Positions 1 through 7,949 of a stretch of DNA of 64,000 nt are shown here, in pieces. Source of the stretch: Pelagimonas sp017744045 (GTDB taxonomy: Bacteria; Pseudomonadota; Alphaproteobacteria; Rhodobacterales; Rhodobacteraceae); NCBI RefSeq assembly GCF_017744045.1, contig NZ_JAGHRD010000004.1, one strand, 5' to 3'. Numbering within the stretch: the stretch's first letter is position 1; each line of letters opens with the position of its first letter. A model generated the notes under the pieces. That model made no database searches. It was not told where the DNA came from and saw only the letters and a program-made list of their open reading frames with translations. The position numbers and the translations under genes were made by a program.

Positions 1-64
1 GCCCTTTTGATCACAAGGGTGGGCGGCTCTCAAGGGGGCAGCCCACCCTTGTGATCAAAAGGGC
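1..64. repeat. 24-bp perfect inverted repeat
   Basis: Bases 1-24 (beginning GCCCTTTTGATC) are the exact reverse complement of bases 41-64, with a 16-base spacer. The right arm contains the stop codon and last codons of the leftward aldo/keto reductase gene, so its transcript would end in a very stable hairpin. There is no T-run after the stem, so a classical intrinsic terminator is not shown. The left part lies at the window edge and the repeat may extend further. Confidence 0.75.
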
Positions 65-1101
65 ATCGGGTGCGCTTTGTGGACCTTGTCCAAAGCCGCC
101 CAAAGCTCCGGCGATATCTCAACATCAGCCGCGCCCAGCGCATGGTCCAGTTGCGCCAAGGTGGTCGCCCCAAAAATCGACGAGGTCACAAATGGCCTCC
201 GCGCCGACCAGGCAAAGGCCATATGCACCGGATCCATCCCGAAATCCCGGGCGACCTGCAAATAAGCGTCCACTGCATCAAATACCCGCTCCGACTTGCG
301 CCCACCCATTTCAGCATTCAGTGACATGCGCGACCCATCCGGCACGGCCCCCCCCTGGTATTTCCCACTCAGGAACCCCGCCGCCAAGGGGGAGAAGGGC
401 AGGAAACCAACCTCTTCATAGGTCATCAATTCCGCCAGATCCGTATCCGCCAATCGACACATCAAGGAATATTCATTCTGGATCGAAGCCACCCTTGGCC
501 CGCCGACCCGCGCTGCCGCCGCCAACCATTGCGCGGTGCCCCAGGCACTGTCATTCGACAGGCCAAAGGCGCGGATCGTTCCCCGCTCCACTTCCTTTTG
601 CAAGGCCCCCAGACAGTCCTCAATATCCTGAATGACCTGTTCACGGCTCATCCCGGATTTGCGCGGATCATAGCTCCAATTCTGGCGAAACATGAAACTG
701 CCGCGATTGGGCCAGTGGAATTGATAGAGGTCGATATAATCGGTCTGCAACCGTTTCAGCGACCCTTCAATGGTTTCGGGAATGGATGTCGCGGAAATCG
801 GGGCCCCATCGCGCGCTTGGCTGCCCGCGCCGGAATGTTTGGTCGCCAGGATCCAATCCGCCCGCTTGCCCGAAGCGGCAAACCAGTTGCCGATGATCTC
901 TTCGGTCCTGCCGATAGTCTCCTTACGGACTGGATTGACCGGATACATTTCCGCCGTGTCCATGAAATTGATGCCACCATCCAAAGCCCGCTCAATCTGG
1001 GCATGGCTCTCAGCTTCGCTGGTCTGGGTGCCAAAGGTCATGGTGCCAAGGCAGAATTCACTGACAGCGATGCCGGTTTTCCCAAGAGTGTTTCGTTTCA
1101 T
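55..1101 (-). CDS. Aldo/keto reductase
   Basis: NAD(P)H-dependent oxidoreductase of the aldo/keto reductase superfamily, 348 residues, a normal length for the Tas/YajO-like branch. It reduces or oxidises aldehyde/ketone groups in the cytoplasm; the substrate cannot be read from sequence. The family tetrad is visible as D48 and Y53 (MDTAEMYP), K88 (ATKH) and H129 (YQFHWPN). The start at MKRNTLGKTG is preferred over an upstream in-frame start because AGGGAG lies just before it and family members begin there. The stop codon lies in a 24-bp inverted repeat. It is divergent from the ImuA-like gene. Confidence 0.9.
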   Translation of the reverse strand: MKRNTLGKTGIAVSEFCLGTMTFGTQTSEAESHAQIERALDGGINFMDTAEMYPVNPVRKETIGRTEEIIGNWFAASGKRADWILATKHSGAGSQARDGAPISATSIPETIEGSLKRLQTDYIDLYQFHWPNRGSFMFRQNWSYDPRKSGMSREQVIQDIEDCLGALQKEVERGTIRAFGLSNDSAWGTAQWLAAAARVGGPRVASIQNEYSLMCRLADTDLAELMTYEEVGFLPFSPLAAGFLSGKYQGGAVPDGSRMSLNAEMGGRKSERVFDAVDAYLQVARDFGMDPVHMAFAWSARRPFVTSSIFGATTLAQLDHALGAADVEISPELWAALDKVHKAHPMPF

Positions 1102-1185
1102 CCTGTATCTCCCTCGCGCTTTTGTCGCGATGATAGCGGTGACATCCCGATTTCCAAGGGCAAGAGAGCAAAAATCAATCATTGA

Positions 1186-1200
1186 GAACAAAATAAGAAC
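1186..1200 (+). promoter_or_regulatory. LexA (SOS) box upstream of imuA-like gene
   Basis: GAAC (1186-1189), seven bases, GAAC (1197-1200) is an exact match to the direct-repeat LexA operator of alphaproteobacteria (GTTC-N7-GTTC read on the other strand). It lies 16 bases before the ATG of the ImuA-like gene, where a repressor would block transcription or its initiation. The box also lies upstream of the divergent aldo/keto reductase, 85 bases away. Confidence 0.75.
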
Positions 1201-1216
1201 ACGCTAACTTAACCCT

Positions 1217-1849
1217 ATGACCGCCCATACGCTTTTATCTCGCAAAACCCACCGTCCACCGCCGGGCTTGTCGGTGATGGAACAGGCCAGCTTGCCCCTG
1301 TCGCGGGTGCATGAAATCTGTGGCCGTGCCCGGCGCAGTTGGGCGGTGCATATTGCCTCCAGACTGCTGGCAGAGCTCAGAACCGGCCCGATTTTCTGGA
1401 TTTCCCCGACATGGGAACACAATCAGCTCAACACCGATGGTCTGGTCTCCCTGCTGCCGCCGCAATCGCTGATCTTCCTCTCTCCGCTTCGCGCCGAGGA
1501 TATCCTGTGGAGCATGGAAGAGATCCTGCGCAGCGGGGCCGCCCCATTGGTGGTGGCTGATCTGCCCGCCCCTCCGGGCATGACCGCCGTGCGCCGCCTG
1601 CATCTGGCGGCGGAAACCGGCGCGGGCGAAGGGCGCTTTCGCCCGCTGGGCCTGCTGCTGACACCGGGAAATGGCGGTGCCCCGGGGGTCGAAACCCGCT
1701 GGCAGATGGAACCCGATCACCGCCCCGGCCAGACCCGCTGGCGGTTGGAGCGGTTGCGCGCCCGCATGGCCCCACCCAAAAGCTGGTCGCTTGATCAGCT
1801 CGGCTCACCCCCGCAGGATCATGCAGGTGGTCGAGCCGGTGGCATATAG
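1217..1849 (+). CDS. imuA: ImuA-like SOS mutagenesis protein (orphan)
   Basis: 210-residue protein resembling the RecA-like ImuA proteins of Rhodobacterales, which with ImuB and DnaE2 form a damage-induced mutagenic polymerase complex. Recognisable segments are RVHEICGRARRSW near residue 30, GPIFWISP near 57, PLRAEDILWSMEE near 92 and the RRLHLAAETGA block near 127. No Walker A motif is visible, as in other ImuA proteins. A LexA box precedes it. The expected downstream imuB and dnaE2 genes are absent. Instead the 3' end overlaps the convergent thioesterase gene by 45 bases, so this copy is either an orphan or a relic of the cassette. The name rests on family resemblance and the SOS box. Confidence 0.65.
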   Translation: MTAHTLLSRKTHRPPPGLSVMEQASLPLSRVHEICGRARRSWAVHIASRLLAELRTGPIFWISPTWEHNQLNTDGLVSLLPPQSLIFLSPLRAEDILWSMEEILRSGAAPLVVADLPAPPGMTAVRRLHLAAETGAGEGRFRPLGLLLTPGNGGAPGVETRWQMEPDHRPGQTRWRLERLRARMAPPKSWSLDQLGSPPQDHAGGRAGGI

Positions 1850-2233
1850 TTTGCCATCCTCCTTGCCGCGCAACTCTCCAGTCGCCACAGCGGTCGAGCG
1901 CCCGGAATGTTGCGCAATCCCAACCGCATGAACCACAACCCCCAAAGGGATCGCCCGGGTGATATTGATCTTGTATTCCAACGTCGTATAGCCCGCCCCG
2001 GCCGGCAAAGTCGTATGCACCGCGCAGGCCATGCAACTGTCCAGGATCGCCCCATACCAGCCGCCATGCACCGTGCGCAGCGGGTTGGCGACCTCAAACT
2101 GCGGGACGCCTTCGAACACCACGCGGCCCTCTTCCGCCTCCACCGCGGCAAAGCCCAGTGTCTCACCAATAGGCGGCCCGGCCCGCTCCCCAGACACAAT
2201 GCTGCGCATCATCTCCAGCCCCGGCACGGACAT
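1805..2233 (-). CDS. PaaI family thioesterase
   Basis: 142-residue hotdog-fold thioesterase that hydrolyses acyl-CoA or aryl-CoA thioesters. The TVHGGWYGAILDSCM segment (about residues 56-70) is the PaaI/4HBT helix signature, followed by GYTTLEYKINITRAIP. The chosen start, MSVPGLEMMRS, has AAGGA four bases upstream. The reading frame stays open for 34 more codons upstream, but those are encoded almost entirely by the palindromic element at 2242-2508 and are not part of the family. The gene converges with the ImuA-like gene and overlaps its end. Confidence 0.85.
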   Translation of the reverse strand: MSVPGLEMMRSIVSGERAGPPIGETLGFAAVEAEEGRVVFEGVPQFEVANPLRTVHGGWYGAILDSCMACAVHTTLPAGAGYTTLEYKINITRAIPLGVVVHAVGIAQHSGRSTAVATGELRGKEDGKLYATGSTTCMILRG

Positions 2234-2241
2234 CAATTCCT

Positions 2242-2508
2242 TAGGGTCAGGATGCACTGATTTGGCGTCACTGGCGCAGGAAGAGCAATAAAGCAGGGGT
2301 TTTGGACGCGCAGGAACTGGCGGAGTCAATTGCAAGCGGTCAAAGCCGCTGCTTTGCAGCGCTTCCTGCGTCGGGACGATTTACCTGATCTTGCTCCTGA
2401 GCTGCGTTACATCAACTTGAAATACAATCAGTATTCCTGCGGTGATGTGCCTTGTCAGGAGCAAGATCAGGTAAACCAGTGGTGCCAAATCAGTGCATCC
2501 TGACCCTA
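2242..2508. repeat. Nested palindromic element, copy 1 (267 bp)
   Basis: The ends are perfect 25-bp inverted repeats (2242-2266 and 2484-2508, outer sequence TAGGGTCAGGATGC). Inside is a second perfect inverted repeat of 21 bp (2380-2400 and 2455-2475), whose 54-base loop holds the motif CTTGAAATAC...GTATTCCTGCGG. No plausible coding content was found, and no flanking target-site duplication was recognised. The element lies immediately upstream of the thioesterase gene. Copies with related layout are at 7666-7931 and 31304-31587. The rest of 2234-2779 contains only this element and the hairpin repeat at 2628-2698. Confidence 0.8.
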
Positions 2509-2627
2509 GGGCTTGGCAATTCATCCAGGCTGCGGGCAATCTTGCGCTGTGACATCAACATCCTCCTGTCGCTCACGCCACTCAAACCCAGCCCGACACA
2601 ACCCAAAACCCTAACGCTGCGTCACCG

Positions 2628-2698
2628 CCCCTTGGTTTCTCTGGGCTCAAAATATCCCGGGGAGTCCCGAGCCATGCTCGGGACGGGGCAGCGCCCCA
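2628..2698. repeat. GC-rich hairpin repeat, copy 1
   Basis: A 70-base sequence beginning CCCCTTGGTTTCTCTGGGC, with AATATCCCGGGGA, a hairpin (GTCCCGAG / CTCGGGAC) and a GGGGCAGCGCCCC end. It is nearly identical to 51569-51638. It lies between the element at 2.2-2.5 kb and the MFS gene. Confidence 0.75.
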
Positions 2699-2779
2699 AT
2701 ACAGCCAAAAGTCCCAAAACGACAAAAGAAAGTCGCAATCCCCCATGCCGGCCCAGCCCAGCAATGCGCCTATGCCCCT

Positions 2780-4027
2780 ATGCGTATGATGATCTCCTTT
2801 GCCGCCCTCTATCTGTCGGTTGTCCTTTTGCAACTGTCCTCGGGCGGCGTGGGTCCGCTTGACGCGCTGTCGGGGCTCAAGCTGAACTTCACCACGCAGC
2901 AAATCGGTTTTCTCGGCTCAGCGCATTTCCTCGGCTTTTTCCTCGGCTGCTGGTGGGCCCCGCGCCTGATGGGCAATATCGGCCATTCCCGAGCCTTTGC
3001 GATTTTCACCGCGCTTGGCACCATGGGTATTCTTGGCCATATCCTCAGCGATAACCCATATTTCTGGGCCGCCATGCGGGTTGGACAGGGGCTGTGTATC
3101 GCGGGCAGCTACACGGTGGTTGAATCCTGGCTGCAATCAAAGGTCACCAATGACAATCGCGGGCGCGCCATGGGGACCTACCGGGTCACTGATATGTTGG
3201 CCTCTCTTGCCGCGCAGCTGATTATTTCGGTGCTCGAACCAGCCTATTACGTATCCTACACCTTGCTGGCGATGATCTGTTGCGCGGCGATCCTGCCGTT
3301 GACCTTGACCCGCGCCACCCAGCCCGAAACGCCAGACGCGCCGAGGCTCAAGCCCGGCCTGGCCTTCGCGCGCTCGCCCTTGGCGGTGGCCGGGGTGCTG
3401 GTTGCCGCGCTTTCTGGGGCGTCTTTTCGCATGGTGGGGCCTCTTTATGGCACCGGGGTGGGCCTGCAAACCTCTGACATCGCGCTCTTTCTGGCGGCCT
3501 TTGTCGCGGGGGGCGCGCTGGCGCAATACCCGGTGGGTTGGCTGGCCGATCGGTTTGATCGACGGTTTGTGTTGATCTGGCTGTCCGTCGCCGCTGTCAT
3601 CAGCAGCGTTTTCACCGCCAGCGTATCTGGGCTGAACACAACGGCCATCATGCTGACTGCCGCCCTATTTGGGGCGACGACCTTTCCGATCTATTCGGTC
3701 GCCGCGGCCCATGCCCATGACTTTGCCGACAGCTCGGAACGCGTCGAACTCTCGGCCGCACTGATGTTCTGGTATGCCTGCGGAGCCATCGCCGCGCCCT
3801 GGGTCGCCTCGACCCTGATCGATGCCTTTGGCCCGCCTGCCCTATTCACCATGATCGCCTTTGGTCACGCCCTGCTGATTGTCTTTGGCCTGCTGCGGAT
3901 GCGCGCCCGCCCCGGCGCGACCGAGCGCACGCCCTATGTCTATGCGCCGCGCACCTCCTTTGTGATTGGTCGTCTCATGTCGCGCTTTCGCGACAGCTCT
4001 CTGGACAAAGAAGACAAATCCAACTAG
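2780..4027 (+). CDS. MFS transporter (YcaD-like)
   Basis: 415-residue inner-membrane protein with about twelve hydrophobic segments, consistent with a major facilitator superfamily secondary transporter of the small YcaD-like group. The motif-A-like loop between TM2 and TM3 reads WWAPRLMGNIGHSRAF, and the equivalent loop in the second half is GWLADRFDRRFVLI. The substrate is unknown. The start is ambiguous among closely spaced ATGs at 2780, 2786 and 2789; the first is used. It is followed 54 bases later by metG on the same strand with no visible terminator, so co-transcription is possible. Confidence 0.85.
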   Translation: MRMMISFAALYLSVVLLQLSSGGVGPLDALSGLKLNFTTQQIGFLGSAHFLGFFLGCWWAPRLMGNIGHSRAFAIFTALGTMGILGHILSDNPYFWAAMRVGQGLCIAGSYTVVESWLQSKVTNDNRGRAMGTYRVTDMLASLAAQLIISVLEPAYYVSYTLLAMICCAAILPLTLTRATQPETPDAPRLKPGLAFARSPLAVAGVLVAALSGASFRMVGPLYGTGVGLQTSDIALFLAAFVAGGALAQYPVGWLADRFDRRFVLIWLSVAAVISSVFTASVSGLNTTAIMLTAALFGATTFPIYSVAAAHAHDFADSSERVELSAALMFWYACGAIAAPWVASTLIDAFGPPALFTMIAFGHALLIVFGLLRMRARPGATERTPYVYAPRTSFVIGRLMSRFRDSSLDKEDKSN

Positions 4028-4081
4028 CCCTTGCCGCTTGCATCCGTTACATCAGCGCCAAACCGCACGGGACGAACAGCC

Positions 4082-5794
4082 ATGGCACGCCATCTCATCA
4101 CCTCCGCGATTCCCTATATCAACGGGATCAAGCACTTGGGCAATCTTGTGGGCTCTCAGCTGCCTGCCGATCTTTACGCCCGCTACCTGCGCGCACGCGG
4201 GCATGAGGTGATGTTCCTTTGTGCCACCGATGAACACGGCACCCCAGCCGAGCTGGCCGCCGCCAAGGCAGGCAAGCCAGTAGATGAATACTGCGCCGAG
4301 ATGTGGGCCGTGCAGTCCGAAATCGCCAAAGGCTTTCGTCTGTCCTTTGACCATTTTGGCCGTTCGTCTTCTGAGCAGAACAAGAAACTGACCCAGCATT
4401 TCGCCGCGCGTCTTGACGCCGAAGGCCTGATTGCCGAGGTCAGTGAAACGCAGATGTATTCCCATGCTGATGGCCGCTATCTGCCCGACCGCTATATCGA
4501 GGGCACCTGCCCCAATTGCGGTTTTGAGGATGCGCGCGGCGATCAATGTGACAATTGCACCAAGCAGCTTGACCCGGTTGACCTGATCAATCCACGCTCG
4601 ACCATTTCCGGCTCGACCGATCTGGAAATGCGCGAGACCAAGCACCTTTACCTGCGCCAGAGCCAGATGAAGGACAAGCTGGATGCCTGGATCGACAGCA
4701 AGACCGACTGGCCGGTCCTGACCACCTCGATTGCCAAGAAATGGCTGCATGATGGTGATGGCTTGCAAGATCGCGGCATCACCCGTGACCTCGATTGGGG
4801 TGTGCCGGTGATGAAGGGCGACCAGCCTTGGCCGGGCATGGAAGGCAAGGTGTTCTATGTCTGGTTTGACGCGCCCATCGAGTATATCGCCTGCGCCCAG
4901 GAATGGGTTGATGCGGGCAAAGGTGAGGATTGGGAACGCTGGTGGCGCACCGATAAGGGGGCCGATGACGTGCGTTACACCCAGTTCATGGGCAAGGATA
5001 ACGTGCCTTTCCACACTCTGTCCTTCCCGACCACGATCCTTGGCTCGAACGAACCGTGGAAGCTGGTCGATTACATCAAGAGCTTCAACTATCTGAACTA
5101 TGATGGCGGACAATTCTCCACCTCGCGCGGGCGTGGCGTGTTCATGGATCAGGCGCTTGAAATTCTGCCAGCCGATTACTGGCGCTGGTGGCTGCTGAGC
5201 CACGCGCCCGAAAGCTCGGACAGCGAATTCACCTGGGAAAACTTCCAGATCTCGGTGAACAAAGACCTTGCCGACGTGCTGGGCAACTTTGCCAGCCGCG
5301 TGACCAAATTCTGCCGCTCAAAGTTTTCCGAGGCCGTGCCGGCGGGCGGCACCATGGGCGCGCGTGAAGAGCAGCTGGTCGCAGACCTCACCGCCAAGGT
5401 GCAGGAATACCAGGCCCATATGGAAGCGATCGAGGTCCGTAAGGCCGCAACCGCCCTGCGTGCGGCCTGGGTTTTGGGCAACGAATACCTGCAAGAGGTC
5501 GCGCCCTGGACCACGTTCAAAACCGACCCCGATCAAGCCGCCGCCCAGATCCGTCTGGCTCTGAACATGATCCGTCTCTATGCGGTGATCTCCTCGCCCT
5601 TCATTCCCGATGCCAGCGCCGATTTGCTGACATCCATGCGGGCCGAAGATGCCACATGGCCCGATGACATCGCCGCCGCGCTGACCGCCCTGCCCGAAGG
5701 CCATGCCTTTACCGTGCCCGACGTCACCTTCCGCAAGATCACCGATACCGAGCGTGAGGAATGGCAAGAGCGCTTTGCAGGAACGCGTGACTGA
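4082..5794 (+). CDS. metG: Methionyl-tRNA synthetase
   Basis: Charges tRNA-Met with methionine in the cytoplasm. 570 residues, the usual length for the alphaproteobacterial form without a C-terminal dimerisation domain. The class I signature is HLGN (18-21) and the KMSKS-equivalent is FSTSR (345-349). A knuckle of four cysteines (C143, C146, C156, C159) can bind zinc. The start MARHLITSAIPY is chosen because it matches the family N-terminus; the open frame extends 17 codons further upstream. Its last eight bases overlap a truncated methyltransferase start. Confidence 0.97.
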   Translation: MARHLITSAIPYINGIKHLGNLVGSQLPADLYARYLRARGHEVMFLCATDEHGTPAELAAAKAGKPVDEYCAEMWAVQSEIAKGFRLSFDHFGRSSSEQNKKLTQHFAARLDAEGLIAEVSETQMYSHADGRYLPDRYIEGTCPNCGFEDARGDQCDNCTKQLDPVDLINPRSTISGSTDLEMRETKHLYLRQSQMKDKLDAWIDSKTDWPVLTTSIAKKWLHDGDGLQDRGITRDLDWGVPVMKGDQPWPGMEGKVFYVWFDAPIEYIACAQEWVDAGKGEDWERWWRTDKGADDVRYTQFMGKDNVPFHTLSFPTTILGSNEPWKLVDYIKSFNYLNYDGGQFSTSRGRGVFMDQALEILPADYWRWWLLSHAPESSDSEFTWENFQISVNKDLADVLGNFASRVTKFCRSKFSEAVPAGGTMGAREEQLVADLTAKVQEYQAHMEAIEVRKAATALRAAWVLGNEYLQEVAPWTTFKTDPDQAAAQIRLALNMIRLYAVISSPFIPDASADLLTSMRAEDATWPDDIAAALTALPEGHAFTVPDVTFRKITDTEREEWQERFAGTRD

Positions 5795-5921
5795 TCTCCA
5801 CTATAGCGACCCGGATCTGGTCCCACTTTATGACCAGCACCGGGCCGCACAAGCTTTCCTGCCGCCTGGACGTCCTGCCAAGCGTGCAGGTCGTGCGACC
5901 AAAAGCGTTAACAGAGTGTGA
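5787..5921 (+). pseudogene. Remnant of a SAM-dependent methyltransferase start
   Basis: A GTG overlapping the metG stop opens the frame VTDLHYSDPDLVPLYDQH, which reads like the N-terminus of a class I SAM-dependent methyltransferase common in Roseobacters. The similarity ends after about 18 residues. What follows is unrelated sequence and a stop at 5919-5921, with no GxGxG motif. I infer a deletion that removed the rest of the gene and left 234 bases of mostly non-coding DNA before the next gene. Recognition is from memory of the family and is tentative. Confidence 0.4.
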
Positions 5922-6028
5922 TAAAATCACGCCTAGCGAAAGCTATGGTCAGAGTGCATTGCCAAAGCCAAACACAACCTGCAATCTGCCACCAAAATAA
6001 AAACCAGTGTTTCGGGCAGAGTAAAACC

Positions 6029-6646
6029 ATGAAAGTTTCCACAGAAACCAGCGCAGAGATCATCGATATTCTGCAGGAACGCAAGGAGCTTCCGCTTTTT
6101 CTGGAACGTGACAATCTGGTCGGGATCGAGCTGGGTGTCGCCGGTGGCTGGTATTCCAAACGCATCCTCGATACGGGCCTGTTCACCGAGCTTTACGGCG
6201 TCGACCTTTACGGCGATCATCACGACACCAAGCAATATATCGAGGCGCTCAAGCTTGTTGGCATGGGCCAACCCTATTGGCTGCTGCGCATGAGCTTTGA
6301 GGAAGCGCTGGGGGCCTTCCCGGATGAATATTTCGATTTCGTCTATATTGATGGCTATGCCCATACCGGCGAAAATCAGGGCAAGACCCTGTTTGACTGG
6401 TATCCCAAGGTGAAAAAGGGCGGCATGCTGGCCGGGCATGATTATCACAAGAAATGGCCGCTGGTGCAGGTTTCGGTCAACACATTGGCCGAGGCGACCG
6501 GTCAGCCGATCATGCGCACTTCGCTTTCCAAGAAACGCGACCCACAGGACAAATTCCCGTCCTGGGCCCTGTTCCGCGAAGGTGACGAAATCCCGGACTA
6601 TCCCGACAAGCTGCGCCAATTGCCCAAGAGGCTGCGCGGCGCATAG
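6029..6646 (+). CDS. Class I SAM-dependent methyltransferase
   Basis: 205-residue protein with a Methyltransf_24-like fold. The AdoMet-binding loop is GIELGVAGGWYSKRI (about residues 31-45), then the acidic strand end YGVDLYGD, the FDFVYIDGYAHTGEN block and KKGGMLAGHDYH. The last two are typical of the group that includes capsule- and cephalosporin-type methyltransferases. The substrate is unknown. The start MKVSTETS is chosen because residues encoded further upstream are not family-like; the ribosome site is weak (GGGCAGAG). It follows the methyltransferase remnant and precedes truB by 62 bases. Confidence 0.8.
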   Translation: MKVSTETSAEIIDILQERKELPLFLERDNLVGIELGVAGGWYSKRILDTGLFTELYGVDLYGDHHDTKQYIEALKLVGMGQPYWLLRMSFEEALGAFPDEYFDFVYIDGYAHTGENQGKTLFDWYPKVKKGGMLAGHDYHKKWPLVQVSVNTLAEATGQPIMRTSLSKKRDPQDKFPSWALFREGDEIPDYPDKLRQLPKRLRGA

Positions 6647-6708
6647 GCTCTGTTGACAGGCCAGCCCCGGATTGCTACCTCCGCCGCCTCACCAAGCAGA
6701 GGGTTTCC

Positions 6709-7620
6709 ATGGGACGCAAGCGCAAGGGCCGCGATATTTCCGGCTGGCTGATCGTAGACAAACCGGCAGGCATGACCTCGACCTCGGTCGTGAACAAGGT
6801 CCGCTGGGCCATGGACGCGAAAAAGGCCGGACATGCGGGCACTCTGGATCCCGAAGCGACCGGTGTTTTGGCCGTAGCCCTGGGCGAGGCCACAAAGACC
6901 GTGCCCTATATCACCGACGCGCTCAAAGCTTATCGATTCACCGTGCGTCTGGGGCAAGCCACAAATACCGATGACGCCGAGGGCGAGGTGATCGCAAGCT
7001 CGGATTTCCGCCCGGCGGATGACGACATCAAAGAAGCGCTGCACCAGTTTGTCGGTGACATCATGCAGGTGCCGCCACAATTCTCAGCGGTGAAAATCGA
7101 CGGGGAGCGCGCCTATAAACGCGCCCGCGATGGCGAAGAGATGGAGATCGCCGCCCGCCCGCTTTGGGTCGAAGAATTGGTGATGATCCGGCGCATCGAC
7201 GATGACCATGTCGAGCTGGAAATGACCTGTGGCAAGGGCGGCTATGTACGCTCGATCGCCCGTGATCTGGGTGAGGCTTTGGGCTGCAAGGGCCATGTTC
7301 TGTGCCTGCGCCGCATCTGGTCCGGCCCGTTTGAGGCTGGTGATGGGCTGAGCATCGAACAGATTGATGACATGGCCAAGACCCCGGATCTGGACGCCTA
7401 TCTGAAACCGCTTGAGGTTGGGTTGGATGATCTGCCCGAGCTGCGCACCACCGCTGAAGGCGCGACCAAGCTGCGCAACGGCAATCCCGGCATGGTGTTC
7501 GCGTCAGATGTCGATTACGGCGAAGAGGCCTGGGCCAGTCTCGATGGCGAACCCATCGCGGTCGGCGTCTACAAAGCCGGTGAATTGCACCCGAAACGGG
7601 TTTTCGTCACCGCGCAATAA
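6709..7620 (+). CDS. truB: tRNA pseudouridine(55) synthase
   Basis: Converts U55 in the T-loop of tRNAs to pseudouridine. 303 residues, full length. The catalytic aspartate is D47 in GHAGTLDPEATGVL, with the family segments WLIVDKPAGMTS near the start and PPQFSAVKIDGERAYKRAR and GGYVRSIARDLG further on. In many proteobacteria truB lies by rpsO and rbfA; here neither is adjacent. A short GC repeat (7633-7650) and a palindromic element follow it. Confidence 0.96.
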   Translation: MGRKRKGRDISGWLIVDKPAGMTSTSVVNKVRWAMDAKKAGHAGTLDPEATGVLAVALGEATKTVPYITDALKAYRFTVRLGQATNTDDAEGEVIASSDFRPADDDIKEALHQFVGDIMQVPPQFSAVKIDGERAYKRARDGEEMEIAARPLWVEELVMIRRIDDDHVELEMTCGKGGYVRSIARDLGEALGCKGHVLCLRRIWSGPFEAGDGLSIEQIDDMAKTPDLDAYLKPLEVGLDDLPELRTTAEGATKLRNGNPGMVFASDVDYGEEAWASLDGEPIAVGVYKAGELHPKRVFVTAQ

Positions 7621-7632
7621 CGGGCACCCGAT

Positions 7633-7650
7633 GGGACGGTGGGCGGGGCG
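7633..7650. repeat. Short GC repeat core
   Basis: GGGACGGTGGGCGGGGCG differs by one base from the start of the hairpin repeats at 30624 and 31587. It lies 15 bases before the palindromic element at 7666; the 31587 copy likewise abuts a related element. Only the 5' half of the hairpin repeat is present here. Confidence 0.5.
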
Positions 7651-7665
7651 CCTTTTCAGCTTGCA

Positions 7666-7931
7666 AGGGTCAGGACCCACTAATTCACAATGCTCAGCAT
7701 GGAAAAATGCGAGTTATCAGCGGTTTGAATTTCGCAGACAAGGCTGGTTGCCTTGGCAAGAAAATCGAGCCTCTGAGAGCATGTATTTCTCCATGCCCTT
7801 CGGGTTCGCCAAGTTTTGCTCCAGCCTGCGTTATATGCCCTTGAAATAGAACCACTATTCCTGCGGGCATATGCCCGGTCTGGAACAAAATCCGGCGAAC
7901 TGAGCGTTGTGAATTAGGGGGTCCTGACCCT
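7666..7931. repeat. Nested palindromic element, copy 2 (266 bp)
   Basis: The outer 32-bp ends (7666-7697 and 7900-7931, starting AGGGTCAGGACCC) are inverted repeats with two mismatches. Inside, GTTCGCC...TTTTG.TCCA pairs with TGGAACAAAA...GGCGAAC, and the central loop carries CTTGAAATAG...CTATTCCTGCGG, as in copy 1. Length and layout match the 2.2-kb element although most of the sequence differs. It fills nearly all of the truB-hydrolase intergenic region. No gene is seen in it. Confidence 0.8.
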
Positions 7932-7949
7932 AAAACAGCGCCGCTCCCG

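Noticed and set aside
4052..5203. Leftward frame (383 codons) across metG
   Set aside because: Antisense shadow of metG.
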